This document shows, piece by piece, positions 23,726 to 35,031 of a stretch of DNA of 64,000 nucleotides (its first letter is position 1; each line of letters starts with the position of its first letter). The stretch spans positions 9,052,001 through 9,116,000 of the forward strand of contig OY292277.1 in assembly GCA_958496175.1 (NCBI GenBank), written 5' to 3'. Both the position numbers and the translations under genes were made by a program. Below the pieces are notes generated by a model, which was not told the origin of the DNA, did not search any database, and worked only from the letters and a program-made list of their open reading frames with translations. The stretch is from Sisyra terminalis. Lineage: Eukaryota; Arthropoda; Insecta; Neuroptera; Sisyridae.

Positions 23726-26009
23726 ATAAACACCAAATTGATCAAGTTGTATACCATATTAAGGTTTATAACATTTAAATGTATGAAAAAAAAAACATTT
23801 AACACCAAAATACCAATTATAAATCTAATACGTTTGTTAAATTAGCCAACAATTTAAAGAAAACATCATTTATTCACGAAAGCACGATTTGCTCCGAAAG
23901 CTTAAATTCCCATCAGGATAAGCAATGACCTCTACATGTTTTTCGGGAAAAAGCACACCCGCGATTCATTGGAACTTTCTATTCAATGATGTTTTTTTTC
24001 CCCTTTTTACTTTTGTGTGCTTTCAGATGTGGTAAACACGTGTACTCCGGGGAATTCAATTTCCTGTTCAGGTTCGTTGCAATTTGCAACACTTAACGTA
24101 TACGCGCCGCACGTGAACCGAACACATTCACGTTACTTTGTCCCACCGTAACGTAACGATCCAGTGATCCTTAAATGCCTAATTTCGAAATGGATTCCAT
24201 CGTTATTGAACCAATGTAGCGTCGAGAAAAACTCACGTCGCTGCACAATGAAGCCTTTGGGAAAGCGAGCTTTTTGAAGCTTTTTGACATCTTCGCGGAC
24301 AAAAGTTTCAAAAGACAAGAACGAAAAGAGTTTTCAGATTGTAAAAGCAAAGCACACATTTTGCAGTAATGTTTGGGAAAATTAATCATACGAATATTGA
24401 CACCTTAGAAAAGCTTATTGTAATTTATTTTTGTTTTTTAGTTGACTCCGGAAAAGAGGATGGGAGATTTGAGAACTTAACTTTAAGTTGTTATGAGGAA
24501 AGAAAACAATCAAAACCTGACTTTTTTATTATTGTCAGGAGTAATTTAACATCATCGTAATCGTAGCCGTTTGCAAATGATCACTGTTGAAGATTTTCCA
24601 CGAAGACAAAGAAAATTAAAAAATCCTTCAAACCTTCAGCCGGAAATTGGGGTGTTAGGTCGTTCGCACCTTTACTCGAGATTCGCATTTCCAACTCTTA
24701 TTAAAATATAATTCATAAATCATTTCCTGTCTGAGTTTAGATTGGAAAATAAATTAAGTCTGTGTCGTTCAAAGAAAATTGCGAAAATTCACATTTCCCC
24801 AGACCAGATAAGAAGATGAGAAACGCACAAAGAAATAAAAAAAAAACGACATTATCAATCATTTAGATTTTAGACACTTTTCCCTTGTTCTCGTACCTTT
24901 CTGTGTATAATATGTACCTTCTTCAGTATATGTCAAGTTGTCGGATTATTCTTTTCCCATTTAGTAACAATGGTTAGTGTATAAGGGAAAGTGATTTCAC
25001 GGTTATGGCAAATATTTACTTTGATTTGTTGGAAGCAATAAATCTTTTGCACTTTTGTCAGCAAATTAAACTAAATTTTTCAAGAGAAAATATACTGAGT
25101 AAAGTAAGTTTAAAAATGATTGCTACATTGTAATATAAGAGGTATAAAAAGTAAGAAAAATAATAAAAAAAATTATATAATACTTGCATTTTGTTATTAA
25201 AAAAAAAAACTAAGTTACTCTCAAGACAAATTAAGAGAAATACTGGGTACTAGAATAATTACATTTTTTTTAAAATACCAACAAAACTTTTGACTTTAGT
25301 AAATTTCGGCTGAAATATGTCAATAATCAAGGACTGTAACTGTATTTTTGGTAGAATATTGATGAAACTGGATTCAAAAAGTGCTTCAATTTTTAAGTTG
25401 CAGCTAAAAATAAGGTTGACCTTAATTATCTAACCAAACAAGATCTGTATCCAAAGTATACTTATTATTAGAAGGGGATATTTAATTTCCGCCGTTTTAC
25501 CGCCGAATGTTACAATATAAAAAAACGTGGAAACTAAGTTCCCATCCTATTAGAAGTATTTGTATTTGAAAAAAATATTTATCATCTGATATTCCTGAAA
25601 AAGGTACTCGAAGGATTCTCAATATCATCTTGATTGGGTTTAAGGTTTTGAGAAGGTATATTTTTTTAAAGAAATAATTCTACCAAAAGAAAATTGATTA
25701 GAAGAAACTAAGGCGTGCTTTAAAGTTCATTATATGGTTGGATAAATAGTAAAACATCAAAATAAGATCAGGATTTAAAAACACTGCTAGAAAGTTCATC
25801 TTTCCTAGATAATGAAATGATTAAATAATATATTACCAATGACAAAGTTAATGAGAAGGATTTATAGTTATATCGCTTTGAAAATTAAAATTCTGGTTAT
25901 AAAGGACTAAAACGCTGAGTCTGGATAAGATAGTTAGTAGAATAGATTAGGATGATTCTGTTACATATAAAATGGTATAGTTTTACTTGGGTTAAATATT
26001 AAATTTATA
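23726..26009. other. Single-copy block; no gene seen
   Basis: GC-richer stretch at 24020-24330 (acgtgaaccgaacacattcacg and similar). Frames at 24133-24560 overlap on both strands and show no domain. 24560-26009 is AT-rich with nothing recognised. Confidence 0.3.
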
Positions 26010-26011
26010 TA

Positions 26012-26933
26012 TTAGGTTGTTCGAAAAGTAATTCGTTTTTTCCCGACAACAGATTTAATTGCATTTTTTTGCACTCATTTTCTAATTAAGTCGTTAAATG
26101 ATTGTATGTTTTGAGAGCTCATAAAGCAAGGCTTGTATGTGAAAAAGCTCAAGTGATTCTACGCAATAGTTTTTGGTTCGTGTCTTTTTAAATATGGAGA
26201 TCAAAAACCAGAAATTTCCTCATATATTACTTTTTTACTATAGAAAAGGTAAAATGCTGTACAATCAAGAAAAAAATTAACTGAAGTGTATGCAGAAGAA
26301 GTATTAACGGCACGCTAGTGCCAAAACTAGTTTGTAAAATTTCGATTCGGCAATTTTGATGTCGAAGATGCATCACGGTCTGGAAGACCGTTTGAAGCTA
26401 ATAAAGTCAAAATGAAATCATTAGTTGATGCAAATCGGTAAATAACAGTACGTGAGATCGGTAAAAGATAAAATTTACCAAAATCAATAATTAATGACCC
26501 ACTTGAAAGGCCTAGGATTAACCTCGAACCCCGATATATGGGTTCCCTATGTTTTTATGGGGAGAAATTTGACCTCATACAAATTTTGTGCCCTTCCAAA
26601 AGTTTTACAACTTGAATGGTATAAACTGTCATACTTATCATATTATGCAAATCTGGCACCTTCGGTTTATTATTGGTTTTGACCACTGCAAAATCTTTTA
26701 GACGGTAAAACCTTTACTTCAAATGAGGAAGTCAAAAATCCCCCAAAATCAGTTTTCGGCTAAAAAAAAGCAAAAATTTTTTTGGTGAAAAATCATACTA
26801 CAGCCAGAAAAATGGTATAAGGTATTGAACCAAAATGACTAACATATAATTTAAAAAAATATTTTTTCATTATACAAAAATTGTCTTTCATTATCACAAA
26901 AAAAGAAACTAAATTACTTTCCGAACAACTTAA
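26012..26933 (+). mobile_element. Mariner element, internally deleted and decayed
   Basis: Ends TTAGGTTGTTCGAAAAGTAA and (reverse complement) TTAAGTTGTTCGGAAAGTAA, about 28 bp inverted repeats, flanked by TA at 26010-26011 and 26934-26935. 922 bp against roughly 1.3 kb for an intact mariner. A transposase relic on the plus strand fills most of the inside. Confidence 0.9.
26194..26842 (+). pseudogene. Mariner transposase pseudogene (central part deleted)
   Basis: From ATG 26194 the start MEIKNQKFPHILLFYYRKGK is close to mariner N-termini. In other frames follow FRFGNFDVEDASRSGRPFEA (the G.F.VeDa.RsGRP linker), VDANR.ITVREIGKR (second helix-turn-helix) and WVPY, matching WVPH. After that the sequence jumps to LAPSVYY (normally LAPSDYHLF) and LLDGKTFTSNEEVKN, then ends at TAA 26840-26842. 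The block with the first two catalytic aspartates is missing, and the third D of LAPSD is V. Multiple stops and shifts. Not functional. Confidence 0.85.
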
Positions 26934-26935
26934 TA

Positions 26936-27714
26936 TTATATACTTAAGTACTCCATACATATTAAATATTAAATACTCCAGCAGTAGACATACCTACTCT
27001 AGGTCTACAATCATTGGTTCAAAGAAATAGACTTCAAAAATCTTGATTGTTGAAAAATAAATGTGGATTTTTTATTTTGCTTGATCTTTTATTATACAAA
27101 TAAATTAAAACTAAAAATCGCTATTCTGGTATAAAAACCAAAAATACTTTCATACTAATTTTGTTAAAAACTGTAATTTTAATAAAACCAAAAATTTGGT
27201 TCCAAATATTATATAAAAACAAAAGTTCAGTTATTGATAATGCATAAGAAATGTTATGAAATGTTTAAAATCTTAAAACTCAATGAAATAAAATAAATTC
27301 AATCTTCAATCCTCAACAAACAAAACAGTTTTATATTAAACGGAAATATTCTTCTTTAACGGTACGTTGATTATTAAATTTGAATAAATTGGTTGTGTCC
27401 ATATTTTACATAATTTTATTTATTTTTAGTAGGATAGTGGACACATGAAAAGTAAATTAATAATAAGTACATGAATCTACATCCTTTCATGTCCACTATC
27501 CTGCTAAAAATAAATTAAATTAAATTTGAAATTTCTATCGTTATTTTTAGTGTTATACCACATGTTATCCCGTACAAATTTTGTCATGCTTTTTTACTAT
27601 TTTAGGGGAGAAATTTCAAAAATCTTCCTTACCAGAAGTCTACATCGTTTAAGGAATACACCTCTCAAATTTCACCAGTCAGTTAGAACAAACAGTTATA
27701 ATATATAACATTAA
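26936..27714. repeat. Worn Helitron-related sequence and a hairpin
   Basis: 27005-27060 (caatcattggttca...ttgattgttgaaaaa) resembles 5405-5460 of Helitron H1 copy 1. 27590-27680 (ttaggggagaaatttcaaaaatctt, then ggaatacacctctcaaatttca) has the look of Helitron or retroelement internal sequence. No frame is preserved. A strong hairpin lies at 27412-27522. Confidence 0.4.
27412..27522. repeat. Hairpin with about 37-bp stem
   Basis: Left arm ttagtaggatagtggacaca and right arm tgtccactatcctgctaa, extended on both sides by tttattt / aaataaa, pair with one 2-nt bulge and a T/C change around a loop of about 34 nt. Could be a tiny MITE or a foldback transcript; no flanking duplication was recognised. 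Confidence 0.7.
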
Positions 27715-28110
27715 TTAATATGCCAACAATGAAACTTTTATACATTTTTACTATTAGCTTTATTATTATAACCATTTTCGGTAATTTCTTGCAGTAGAAA
27801 AAAGGATAAATGAGACACGAACCCATGCTCCATTGTATACAAAGCAAAGACATTGACCATTGCACTAATAATGACCTCAATGATGCTACCGTTTGTTAGG
27901 GTATAAAAATATTTATTTTTAAAAAAATACTTCGTTGTTGATATACAAATTTTGTCACCACTGATCACAGGTGATGATATCATCACATGTATGGTCCAAT
28001 TGTTAATCTCAATCATCCAGGATTCCCCTCAAATTTACACAGAAATTTTCAGGAGAATAAGTCCAGCAGTTTAAGAGTTCTGCCCTGTACACATATATAG
28101 AAGAATTATA
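27715..28110 (-). repeat. Helitron-type 5' module with tRNA-like sequence, unit 1
   Basis: Direct repeat (diverged) of 28125-28502: shared strings include gagacacgaaccca / aagacacgaatcca, gttgttgat and agtccagcagtttaagagttctg. The minus strand carries B-box-like GGGTTCGTGTCTC (27824-27812) and A-box-like TAGTGCAATGGTC (27867-27855). Near 28090 is a worn Helitron 5' end. Confidence 0.6.
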
Positions 28111-28124
28111 TGTATAAAGAATAA

Positions 28125-28502
28125 GTAATAAACCAATAATAAATTTCTTATACATTTGTACGTTTAATTATATTATTATCATAAATTTCGGTAAATTTTA
28201 ATGGCAAAAAAAGAATACAATAAGACACGAATCCATGGTCTTTGATATCCTAAACAAGGACGTTAGTCATTGCGCTAGTTTTAAATGCAATATATTATAA
28301 AAAAAATTATATTTCAAAAAGGTACTATGTTGTTGATCGACAAATTTGGCCACCGTTTTTCATCCTTTTCACTTATAGGATCCAATTGTGAATCTAAACC
28401 ACCCAGGATCCCACTCAAATGCCCACAGAAAATTTTAGCAAAATAGGTCCAGCGGTTTAGGAGTTCTGTCCCGTATACACAGAAGAATTTTATATATAAA
28501 GA
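28125..28502 (-). repeat. Helitron-type 5' module with tRNA-like sequence, unit 2
   Basis: The minus strand begins A|TCTTTATATATAAAATTC at 28502, then CCGCTGGACCTA (the GGACC block near Helitron 5' ends), and contains A-box-like TAGCGCAATGAC (28277-28266) and B-box-like GGATTCGTGTCTT (28234-28222). No 3' end in CTAG could be paired with it. Confidence 0.55.
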
Positions 28503-28781
28503 TAATATCCATTTTTTGGACCTATCTTGTTTATTTTTTCATAATATTTGGTTTTAGTGTAAAAAATGGAGAATATTTTTTGTAATATTATATTCTAAGC
28601 CTGAAGCACCAAAATAGCTTGATTATGCCTTGATAATAATCCACGGATTTATTTGAATATATCAAAATGATAAAGATTTATCCATATATGTCCCAATATA
28701 TGACCCTTTCGGGACTTCAGAGCTTAAATAACTATAAGTTTACATATTTTTTCAAACAAAATATGCCCTTTTTGTCTAGGC

Positions 28782-28970
28782 CAGCGGTTCTTAACCTTTT
28801 TCAGCCGCGGACCCCCAAGGAAATCAAGCATAATGCCAAGGACCGCTGAGTGAAAAAAGGTGCAATTTTCGGACAATATTATATTTTAGTATTCCTTCAT
28901 TAAATTAAAAAACAAACAACAAAAAAGATAGATGCGTATGGGACCGCGGACCACAGGTTAGGAAACAATG
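28782..28970. mobile_element. hAT MITE (189 bp) with perfect 8-bp duplication
   Basis: Starts CAGCGGTTCTTAACCTTTTT and ends GGTTAGGAAACAATG (11 of 15 terminal bases pair). Flanked on both sides by GTCTAGGC (28774-28781 and 28971-28978), an exact 8-bp duplication. Subterminal gccgcggaccccc and gaccgcggacc also pair. Non-coding. Confidence 0.9.
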
Positions 28971-29654
28971 GTCTAGGCCAAGTAAAAACATCACAACTCA
29001 AAAATGCAATAGTTTAATATTGGGGAAAACCCCTTAAAAATGGAACGTTTTTGTTTGGGTAATATGAAATAACTTCGAAATATACATTATTAAATCATTT
29101 ATCTGTAATTCCAAGTATTTGAAAATATTTTTTTTTTTTGTAAAATTGATAAATCAATCCATTTAATAAAACAAGGAAAAGAATAAAATTTATTGATTGT
29201 AATTTCACAAAAACAGTGACTCAATGAATAATGGTGAATCTGTAAATGATTTGTCGCCTGTTGGAATATGAATACAAATGGGTCATGTGGCCAGTAGGAC
29301 ACAAGCATACATTGTTGACTCCCATTTGAATTTGATGCAACGAACTTTATATATTCAAATTATATCCGAACACTTTTATAAGGCATAAATATTTTTATGC
29401 ATTAAAATCTTTATGTATAAAATATTTTAATACAAATTACTATTGTAATGTGACGTCTCAAAACGGTATCGAGTTCACGTTATTAGTTCTTTTAATTTCT
29501 TTGGAAATAAATAATCACTTTCACACTTAACAATCACTTTATTAAAACAATACGAAATCAGAATAAAAATCGCTTTGTTGTAACGGAAATTCAAACTGAA
29601 CTTCGATACAAAACTCCAAAGTTCATAAATTACACACAATATTCATTATTTAAC

Positions 29655-31083
29655 AGAAGAGTTTTCAATGAAACCAATTCATTAATTTTTATAACTTAGA
29701 ACCTTAGAACCTTTGGCAAAATCATATAAAATCGAACTTTACTTAAGAAAATTATGAAAAGCGACAACAAATGAATCCAATACACAATTTTTAACAGCTG
29801 AGGAATAGTAAAAGAGTTCAAATTGCAGATAAACCAAGATAACCGATTTGAAAGATTTAATTATATATTTTAAAGCTATAAGGATAAATGGAGAAGGATA
29901 AGTCGCTCTTCAATATTTAAAACATAATTTTAGACCTTTTTTCACCGAAATTCAATCAATTTCATATAGCTGTGGCAGTATAAACCAAAATTTAGCAGTA
30001 GGAAAAGCTTAATTCTACTAGGATAATCTCAAACTTCGCAAGACTTTGATGATCCGGCAGAAGTTGCAGGTGGAGATGCTTCAAAACATCCTAGTTATAG
30101 TTTGGACCAAAACCTTAGACAGATTGTCACTTGTTTTTTCTATTATACACACTCTTGATCGTGTGAAAATTCCAACAGAGGCTTGTACCAGTGTCGATAA
30201 TTTTTAAAAGAAAATAAATTTAAAGTAGGATGAAACCCATTGGAAAAGGAAGACAATATAACAGAAATGAAAGAAACAATAATTTACAATCGACCTGTGG
30301 TGGGGAAGGAGGAGGGGATGAGTTTTTATGGCTAAAAAACAGTTTATCTCGATTTCCAGCAAAACTACATGTCTTATGGAAAAAAATTATATAGCAAAAT
30401 TGTAGGTAATAAAAAGATCTACAACTTTTGTTTTAACATTTTTTTCGCATAACCTCAAAATTTATGTGAAAAATTCAAAGAACCAAAATTTTGGGTTTTT
30501 CAATGGGACTTTCATCCTACTATAAATTTGTTCCATTTTTTACCACTGTTAAAGGGTTCTGCACTGGTTTATTGCAAAAATTGAATGTAATAGTTTTTCA
30601 CTGTGCAACAGGGAAAACTTATTTCGCAACAATGGTACACAAAATTACATTTAAATATCAAGAAGTAATCGAGGACTTTCTTATATTAATTAAAGTAATA
30701 GAATGGCAACTACAATGTATTAATAAAGCCATAAAATGAAACAAAAAAATATAAAAATATCGCGACCAATTTTGGCTTTCCATTTCTGATTTACTATAGC
30801 TTTTAAGGCCAGTATTAGCCTATCTTGATTGTAACCTTTGACCCTAAAATATATTTTTTTCTTCAGATAGAGAAAACAATCGTATTTTGATGAATATATA
30901 TGATAGATCAACTTTTATTTAGTAAATAGCTACCTGATGGATCCATCGATTCATAAGTGAAAATTTAAAAGCTTTATGGAATTTATTTTATAATTATAAA
31001 CCAAAATGATAGCCAAATTTTTTTCATAATTCCTCTTCTTGAATTTCTCTGACAAACATTGAGAAGTTTAAGTTTATATATAG
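29655..31083 (+). repeat. 1.4-kb dispersed repeat, copy 1 (inside the solo LTR)
   Basis: Aligns in direct orientation with 33601-35031 over its whole length, roughly 80-85% identity by eye. Shared landmarks: ttttcaatgaaaccaa at the start, caagataaccgat, gatccgg.agaagttgcagg, aaaaagatctac.actttt, ctttcatcctactataaatt and atatcgcgaccaattttggc. Internally 30212-30240 and 30502-30530 are inverted copies (taggatgaaa / tttcatccta). No transposase or RT frame. Class unknown. Confidence 0.7.
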
Positions 31084-31095
31084 GTAGGTACAATG

Positions 31096-31247
31096 CAAGG
31101 TTTATAAATTACACAGGTTGCCCCATTAGAAAAAAAAATGACGTCATACGAAGAATTTTTAAATTTGAATCAGTCTGAAGATATGTACGAATTTCTTCTG
31201 GATACGTGACGGGCGCATGAGGCCACCTGTGTATTTTATAGACCTTG
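31096..31247 (+). mobile_element. MITE family P5, copy B
   Basis: CAAGGTTTATAAATTACACA start and GTATTTTATAGACCTTG end, about 152 bp, same interior as the copy at 16800 including a perfect TGACGTCA (31139-31146). It separates the solo LTR promoter part from the 1.4-kb repeat. Confidence 0.8.
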
Positions 31248-31278
31248 ACAAAACTTCTTCTTGGCTTGACCTGAGCGC

Positions 31279-31286
31279 CTTATATA
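31279..31286 (-). promoter_or_regulatory. TATA box of the solo LTR
   Basis: TATATAAG on the minus strand, embedded as GCGGGTATATAAGGCGCTCA. A heat-shock-element-like inverted TTCTAGAA lies just upstream (about 31302-31309). The transcript would run into the inserted P5 MITE. Activity not known. Confidence 0.45.
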
Positions 31287-31470
31287 CCCGCAATCAAACA
31301 TTCTAGAATGTACTCCAATGTTCGCTAATGTTCTATCACTTACTAGACGTTTCTCAAATAATTTATATGTGCATTTGGATTTGTGGGAGAGAGAAATAAG
31401 TCACTCAGCCAATCGCGTGCCGGTATGACACTAAGAGAGAGACAGACTTCGTCCTTTTCTGTTACACTAT

Positions 31471-31887
31471 TGTTACACTTGTTTTTCCAAAACAACGTTA
31501 CAATGATTGAAGCTTTTCGTAATTTCTTTTAATGAATAATTTAATGCCTTATAAGTTATGAAGCTTTCGACAGTTTAAAAGTTCCATTTTCTCTTTAAAT
31601 CTCATTGTTGCCAACTGTTCTTGTTTATGCAGCACTAATTAGGCGTCGAAATCAAGTGAAATCTGCATAAACACCGCAAATAAATGTGTAAAAGGACTTT
31701 CATTTCATTATATTGTGAAACTTTAGAGATTGAATAGAGGCGCGAAACGGCGGCAACACGTGGCTAACTAACAAGCCCACCACACAAACTTCCCCCAACC
31801 ACCCCCAAACAATGTCACTTTGACACAAACCCCTCACACCCCACGTATCACCGGGCAAAAACCATTGGAAAATCCTTCAAAACCCAA

Positions 31888-31927
<40 letters not shown>

Positions 31928-33120
31928 CGTAGAGCCCGGTGTTTGTACGAAAACACACATCAATAAAGGAAAATTACATTTCGGACACGAGGTCCATCCG
32001 TGAGCTTTGAAGCTTTTGAAACGACCAACGTTGCGGCTTCATTTCTTTGTTCATTAATTACGGGTGAAAATTCACTCCCTTTCTGCCGAAGGATTATTAA
32101 TTTATTTCAGGTTAATATATCAAAAGACATAAAAACATATCAACCCCTCCCCAATTCTCATTCCTTAGATAAAATAGATACAAGTGCAACCCTCATTCAT
32201 CCCCGTTTTATTTCATATCCCTGTTTTATTTCGTTTCGCTTTTATCTTTCTTAGTTAGGTATCCCACGTGTACTCAATTTATTATTATTTCAATTTAGTT
32301 AAAACGTAAATTAACGAACGATCAACTCAATTTTCCTGCATGACTCTTTAAGAGAAAACATAATTTAGTTTAAAGTGGTATACACACAAACGTAAGTTAG
32401 AAAAGGACGAACCACGTCGGATATTAAATAATATATCTTTCATTTGTTTATGACTCGTTTCAAATTCCACAGCCGCCTGGCTTTTTCATTAATGTATGAC
32501 CAAACCATTAGCATCATGGTCGTGTTATTATTATACGCTCGTTATTTCAGTGTGGGATGTATTTCGGAAAATTGTTCAAAATGTCTGGGACATTTGGGAT
32601 GAAATGTAAGTGGGGAATAAGAGTTGGAACAAAACATTTTGGGTTACTTATTAAATAGGCGTAGGGGGCTGTGAATAGATAAGTGAAAAGGTTTCATTGA
32701 ATTATGGATAATGGTGGATGTTTGTAAATGTAGATAAGATTAGAGAAAATTTTTGAATTTTTTATACGAATAAAAACGGTTTTAAACTTGGATTTTAGTC
32801 CTATGTTATTTTCATGATATGTTTGATAAGGATAGGATGTTTCCAAAGTTACTACTAAGTCCTCCAAAGTTCTTTAAAGCTCGATAATTTTTTTAACGTT
32901 AGCAACATCAATTTTAGCGAAAAAAGGCTAAATTTTTTGAATTAATACTTTGGAAAATTAGATGGAAATACAAAAATCCCCGCCAAATAAAGTGTCAAAT
33001 TTTAAATTTCCTCTCCACAGAGTTTATGTTTGGTATTCCAAAGGGTAACTTTTAAGCTATCAGTCTAAGAAAATTGGTTCTTCACAATTATCAAATTATT
33101 CATAAGTTTACTTTTTTCAA
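31471..33120. other. Single-copy block with (TA)n; no gene seen
   Basis: (TA)n at 31890-31925; GC-richer parts at 31740-31860 and 31980-32100. Frame 32000-32254 (84 codons) has no domain and overlaps the microsatellite flank. Looks like host non-coding DNA. Confidence 0.3.
31890..31925. repeat. (TA)n microsatellite
   Basis: About 36 bp of uninterrupted TA. Confidence 0.95.
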
Positions 33121-33406
33121 ATAAGAAGACAATTCAGTTTGTTCAAGATCGGTTTTTTTATTTAATATTTTTTAATATTCAAATTAGCCACGTTTCGTTA
33201 CGTATCGTAACTTCATCAGGCTTCTATAAATTTTTTTTATTACATAATAATTTTGAAATTTATGTACGACTGACATATTTTGTAATTATTTTTTAATTTT
33301 TTATAGAAGCCTGATGAAGTTACGATACGTTACGAAACGTAGTTAATTTTAATATTAAAAAATATTGAAAAAAAGCGATTTTAAACAATCTGAATTGTCT
33401 TCTTAT
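33121..33406. mobile_element. Palindromic element family P7 with paired CTGATGA-GAAAC motifs
   Basis: Arms 33121-33235 and 33300-33406 are inverted copies starting ataagaagacaattcag and ending gaattgtcttcttat. Each arm carries CTGATGA-stem-GAAACGT: minus strand 33219-33190 (perfect 6-bp stem) and plus strand 33311-33340 (one mismatch). 65-bp AT loop. A one-armed relative is at 3385-3510. Confidence 0.7.
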
Positions 33407-33600
33407 TTAATAAAAGCTGAGATTTCATCATCTATTTACTTTTTTTAAGACTAACTCAATATCACCTACTATACACTAACGAAGTTGCGGGTATTGGACT
33501 TATTAATATGAGATATGTATAAGTTTACACATAAAATTCCAAGGACCTTAAGTTAATTTACAGATTAATGATTCCAGCTTCGCAAAAAATCCATTAATTT

Positions 33601-35031
33601 TCAGAATAGTTTTCAATGAAACCAAATCGTTAATTCTTTGAATCTTTGGCCAAATCTTATAAAATCGAACTTTGTTTAAGAAAAATAGTGACAAACGACA
33701 ACAAATACAAAAATTCCAATCAAAAATTTAATGATTGGAATATGGTAAAGGGGCTCAAATGGCAGTTAAGCCAAGATAACCGATCGGGAAAATTTAACTG
33801 AATATTTTAAAGCTGTAAGGATAGACGGAGAAGGATAAATCATTGTCCAATACTGAAAACCTAATTTTCGACGTTTTTCACCAAAATCGAATCAATTTCA
33901 TAAAGCTGTGCCAATATAAACCAAAATTGAGCAGTAGAAAAAGCTTAACTTTACTAGGATAATCCTAAACTTCGTAAGACTTTCATGATCCGGTAGAAGT
34001 TGCAGGTGATTGGTAAAGAAATTTTTAAACATTCTAGTTATGGCTTAGACTTACCACCAAACAGATTGTCACTTGTTTTTTCCATTACAAACATTCTTGA
34101 TCGTGTGAAAATTCCAAGAGAGGCTTGTAGACCAGACCAGTGTCGATAATTTTTAAAACATAATAAATTTATAGTATGATGGAAAAGGAAGAGAATATAA
34201 CAGAAATGAAAAGAAAAATAATTTACGGACGACCTGTGGCCGGGTAGGAGAAAGAGGTGAGCTTTTAAGGGTAAAAAAAAATGATTCATCTGGATTTCCA
34301 GCAAAACTACAAGTCTTGTGGAAAAAAGTTATGTAGCAAAATTGTAGGTAATAAAAAGATCTACTACTTTTGTTTTAACATTTTTTTCGTAGAACCTAAA
34401 AAATTATGTGAAAAATTCAAATAACCAAAATTTTGGGTTTTTCATTGGGACTTTCATCCTACTATAAATTTGGTCCATTTTTTACCACTGTCAAAGGCTT
34501 CTGCACTGGTCTATTGCAAAAATTGAATGTATTAGTTTTTCACTGTGCAACAGGGAAAAATTATTTCGCAACAATGGTACAGAAAATTACATTTTAAATG
34601 TCGAGAAGTGATCAAAGGCATTCGTATATAAATAAATAGAATAGAATAGCAGCTTCAATGTTCTAATAAAGCCGTAAAATGGATCAAAAAATTTAAAATT
34701 AAAAAAAATATCGCGACCAATTTTGGCTTTCCGTTTCTGATCTACTATAACATTTAGGGACTTTATAGGCCTATCTAGATGGTGACCTTTGTTCCTTAAA
34801 TTTTTTTTATCCATATGATAGGGAAAACATGCTTTTTTTGGAGGATATATCTGATAGATCAATTTTTTTCTAGTAAATAGCTATCTTAAGGATATATTTA
34901 TTGATCCATGAGGGAAAATTTGACGGATTTATGAAACTTATTATATAATTGTATCAATAAAATGATAGTCAATTCTTTTTTTAACTTCTCAGGTACATTT
35001 AATTGAAAAGTTTAAGTTTATATATATACTG
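33601..35031 (+). repeat. 1.4-kb dispersed repeat, copy 2
   Basis: Second copy of 29655-31083, in the same orientation and collinear. The minus-strand frames at 34038-34304 and 34587-34862 are not conserved as open frames in copy 1, so they are not genes. Ends were set by where similarity stops (about ttttcaatgaaacc and aagtttaagtttatatata). Confidence 0.7.

Larger units (their letters stand above)
29444..31466 (-). mobile_element. Solo LTR of a Ty3/Gypsy-type retrotransposon, split by insertions
   Basis: On the minus strand it begins TGTAACAGAAAAGGACG (31466) and ends CGTCACATTACA (29444), so the termini pair as TGTAA...TTACA. The 4-bp sequence CTAT lies on both sides (29440-29443 and 31467-31470), as expected of an integrase target duplication. 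A TATATAAG box (31286-31279) is followed by GCGCTCAGG, and an AATAAA signal lies at 29543-29538. LTR sequence occupies only about 29444-29654 and 31248-31466, some 430 bp; a 1.4-kb repeat and a P5 MITE are inserted between. No gag/pol nearby, hence solo LTR. Assignment to Gypsy is inference. Confidence 0.7.

Noticed and set aside
32000..32254. 84-codon frame next to the (TA)n tract as a possible exon
   Set aside because: No domain or convincing splice sites; composition like the surroundings.
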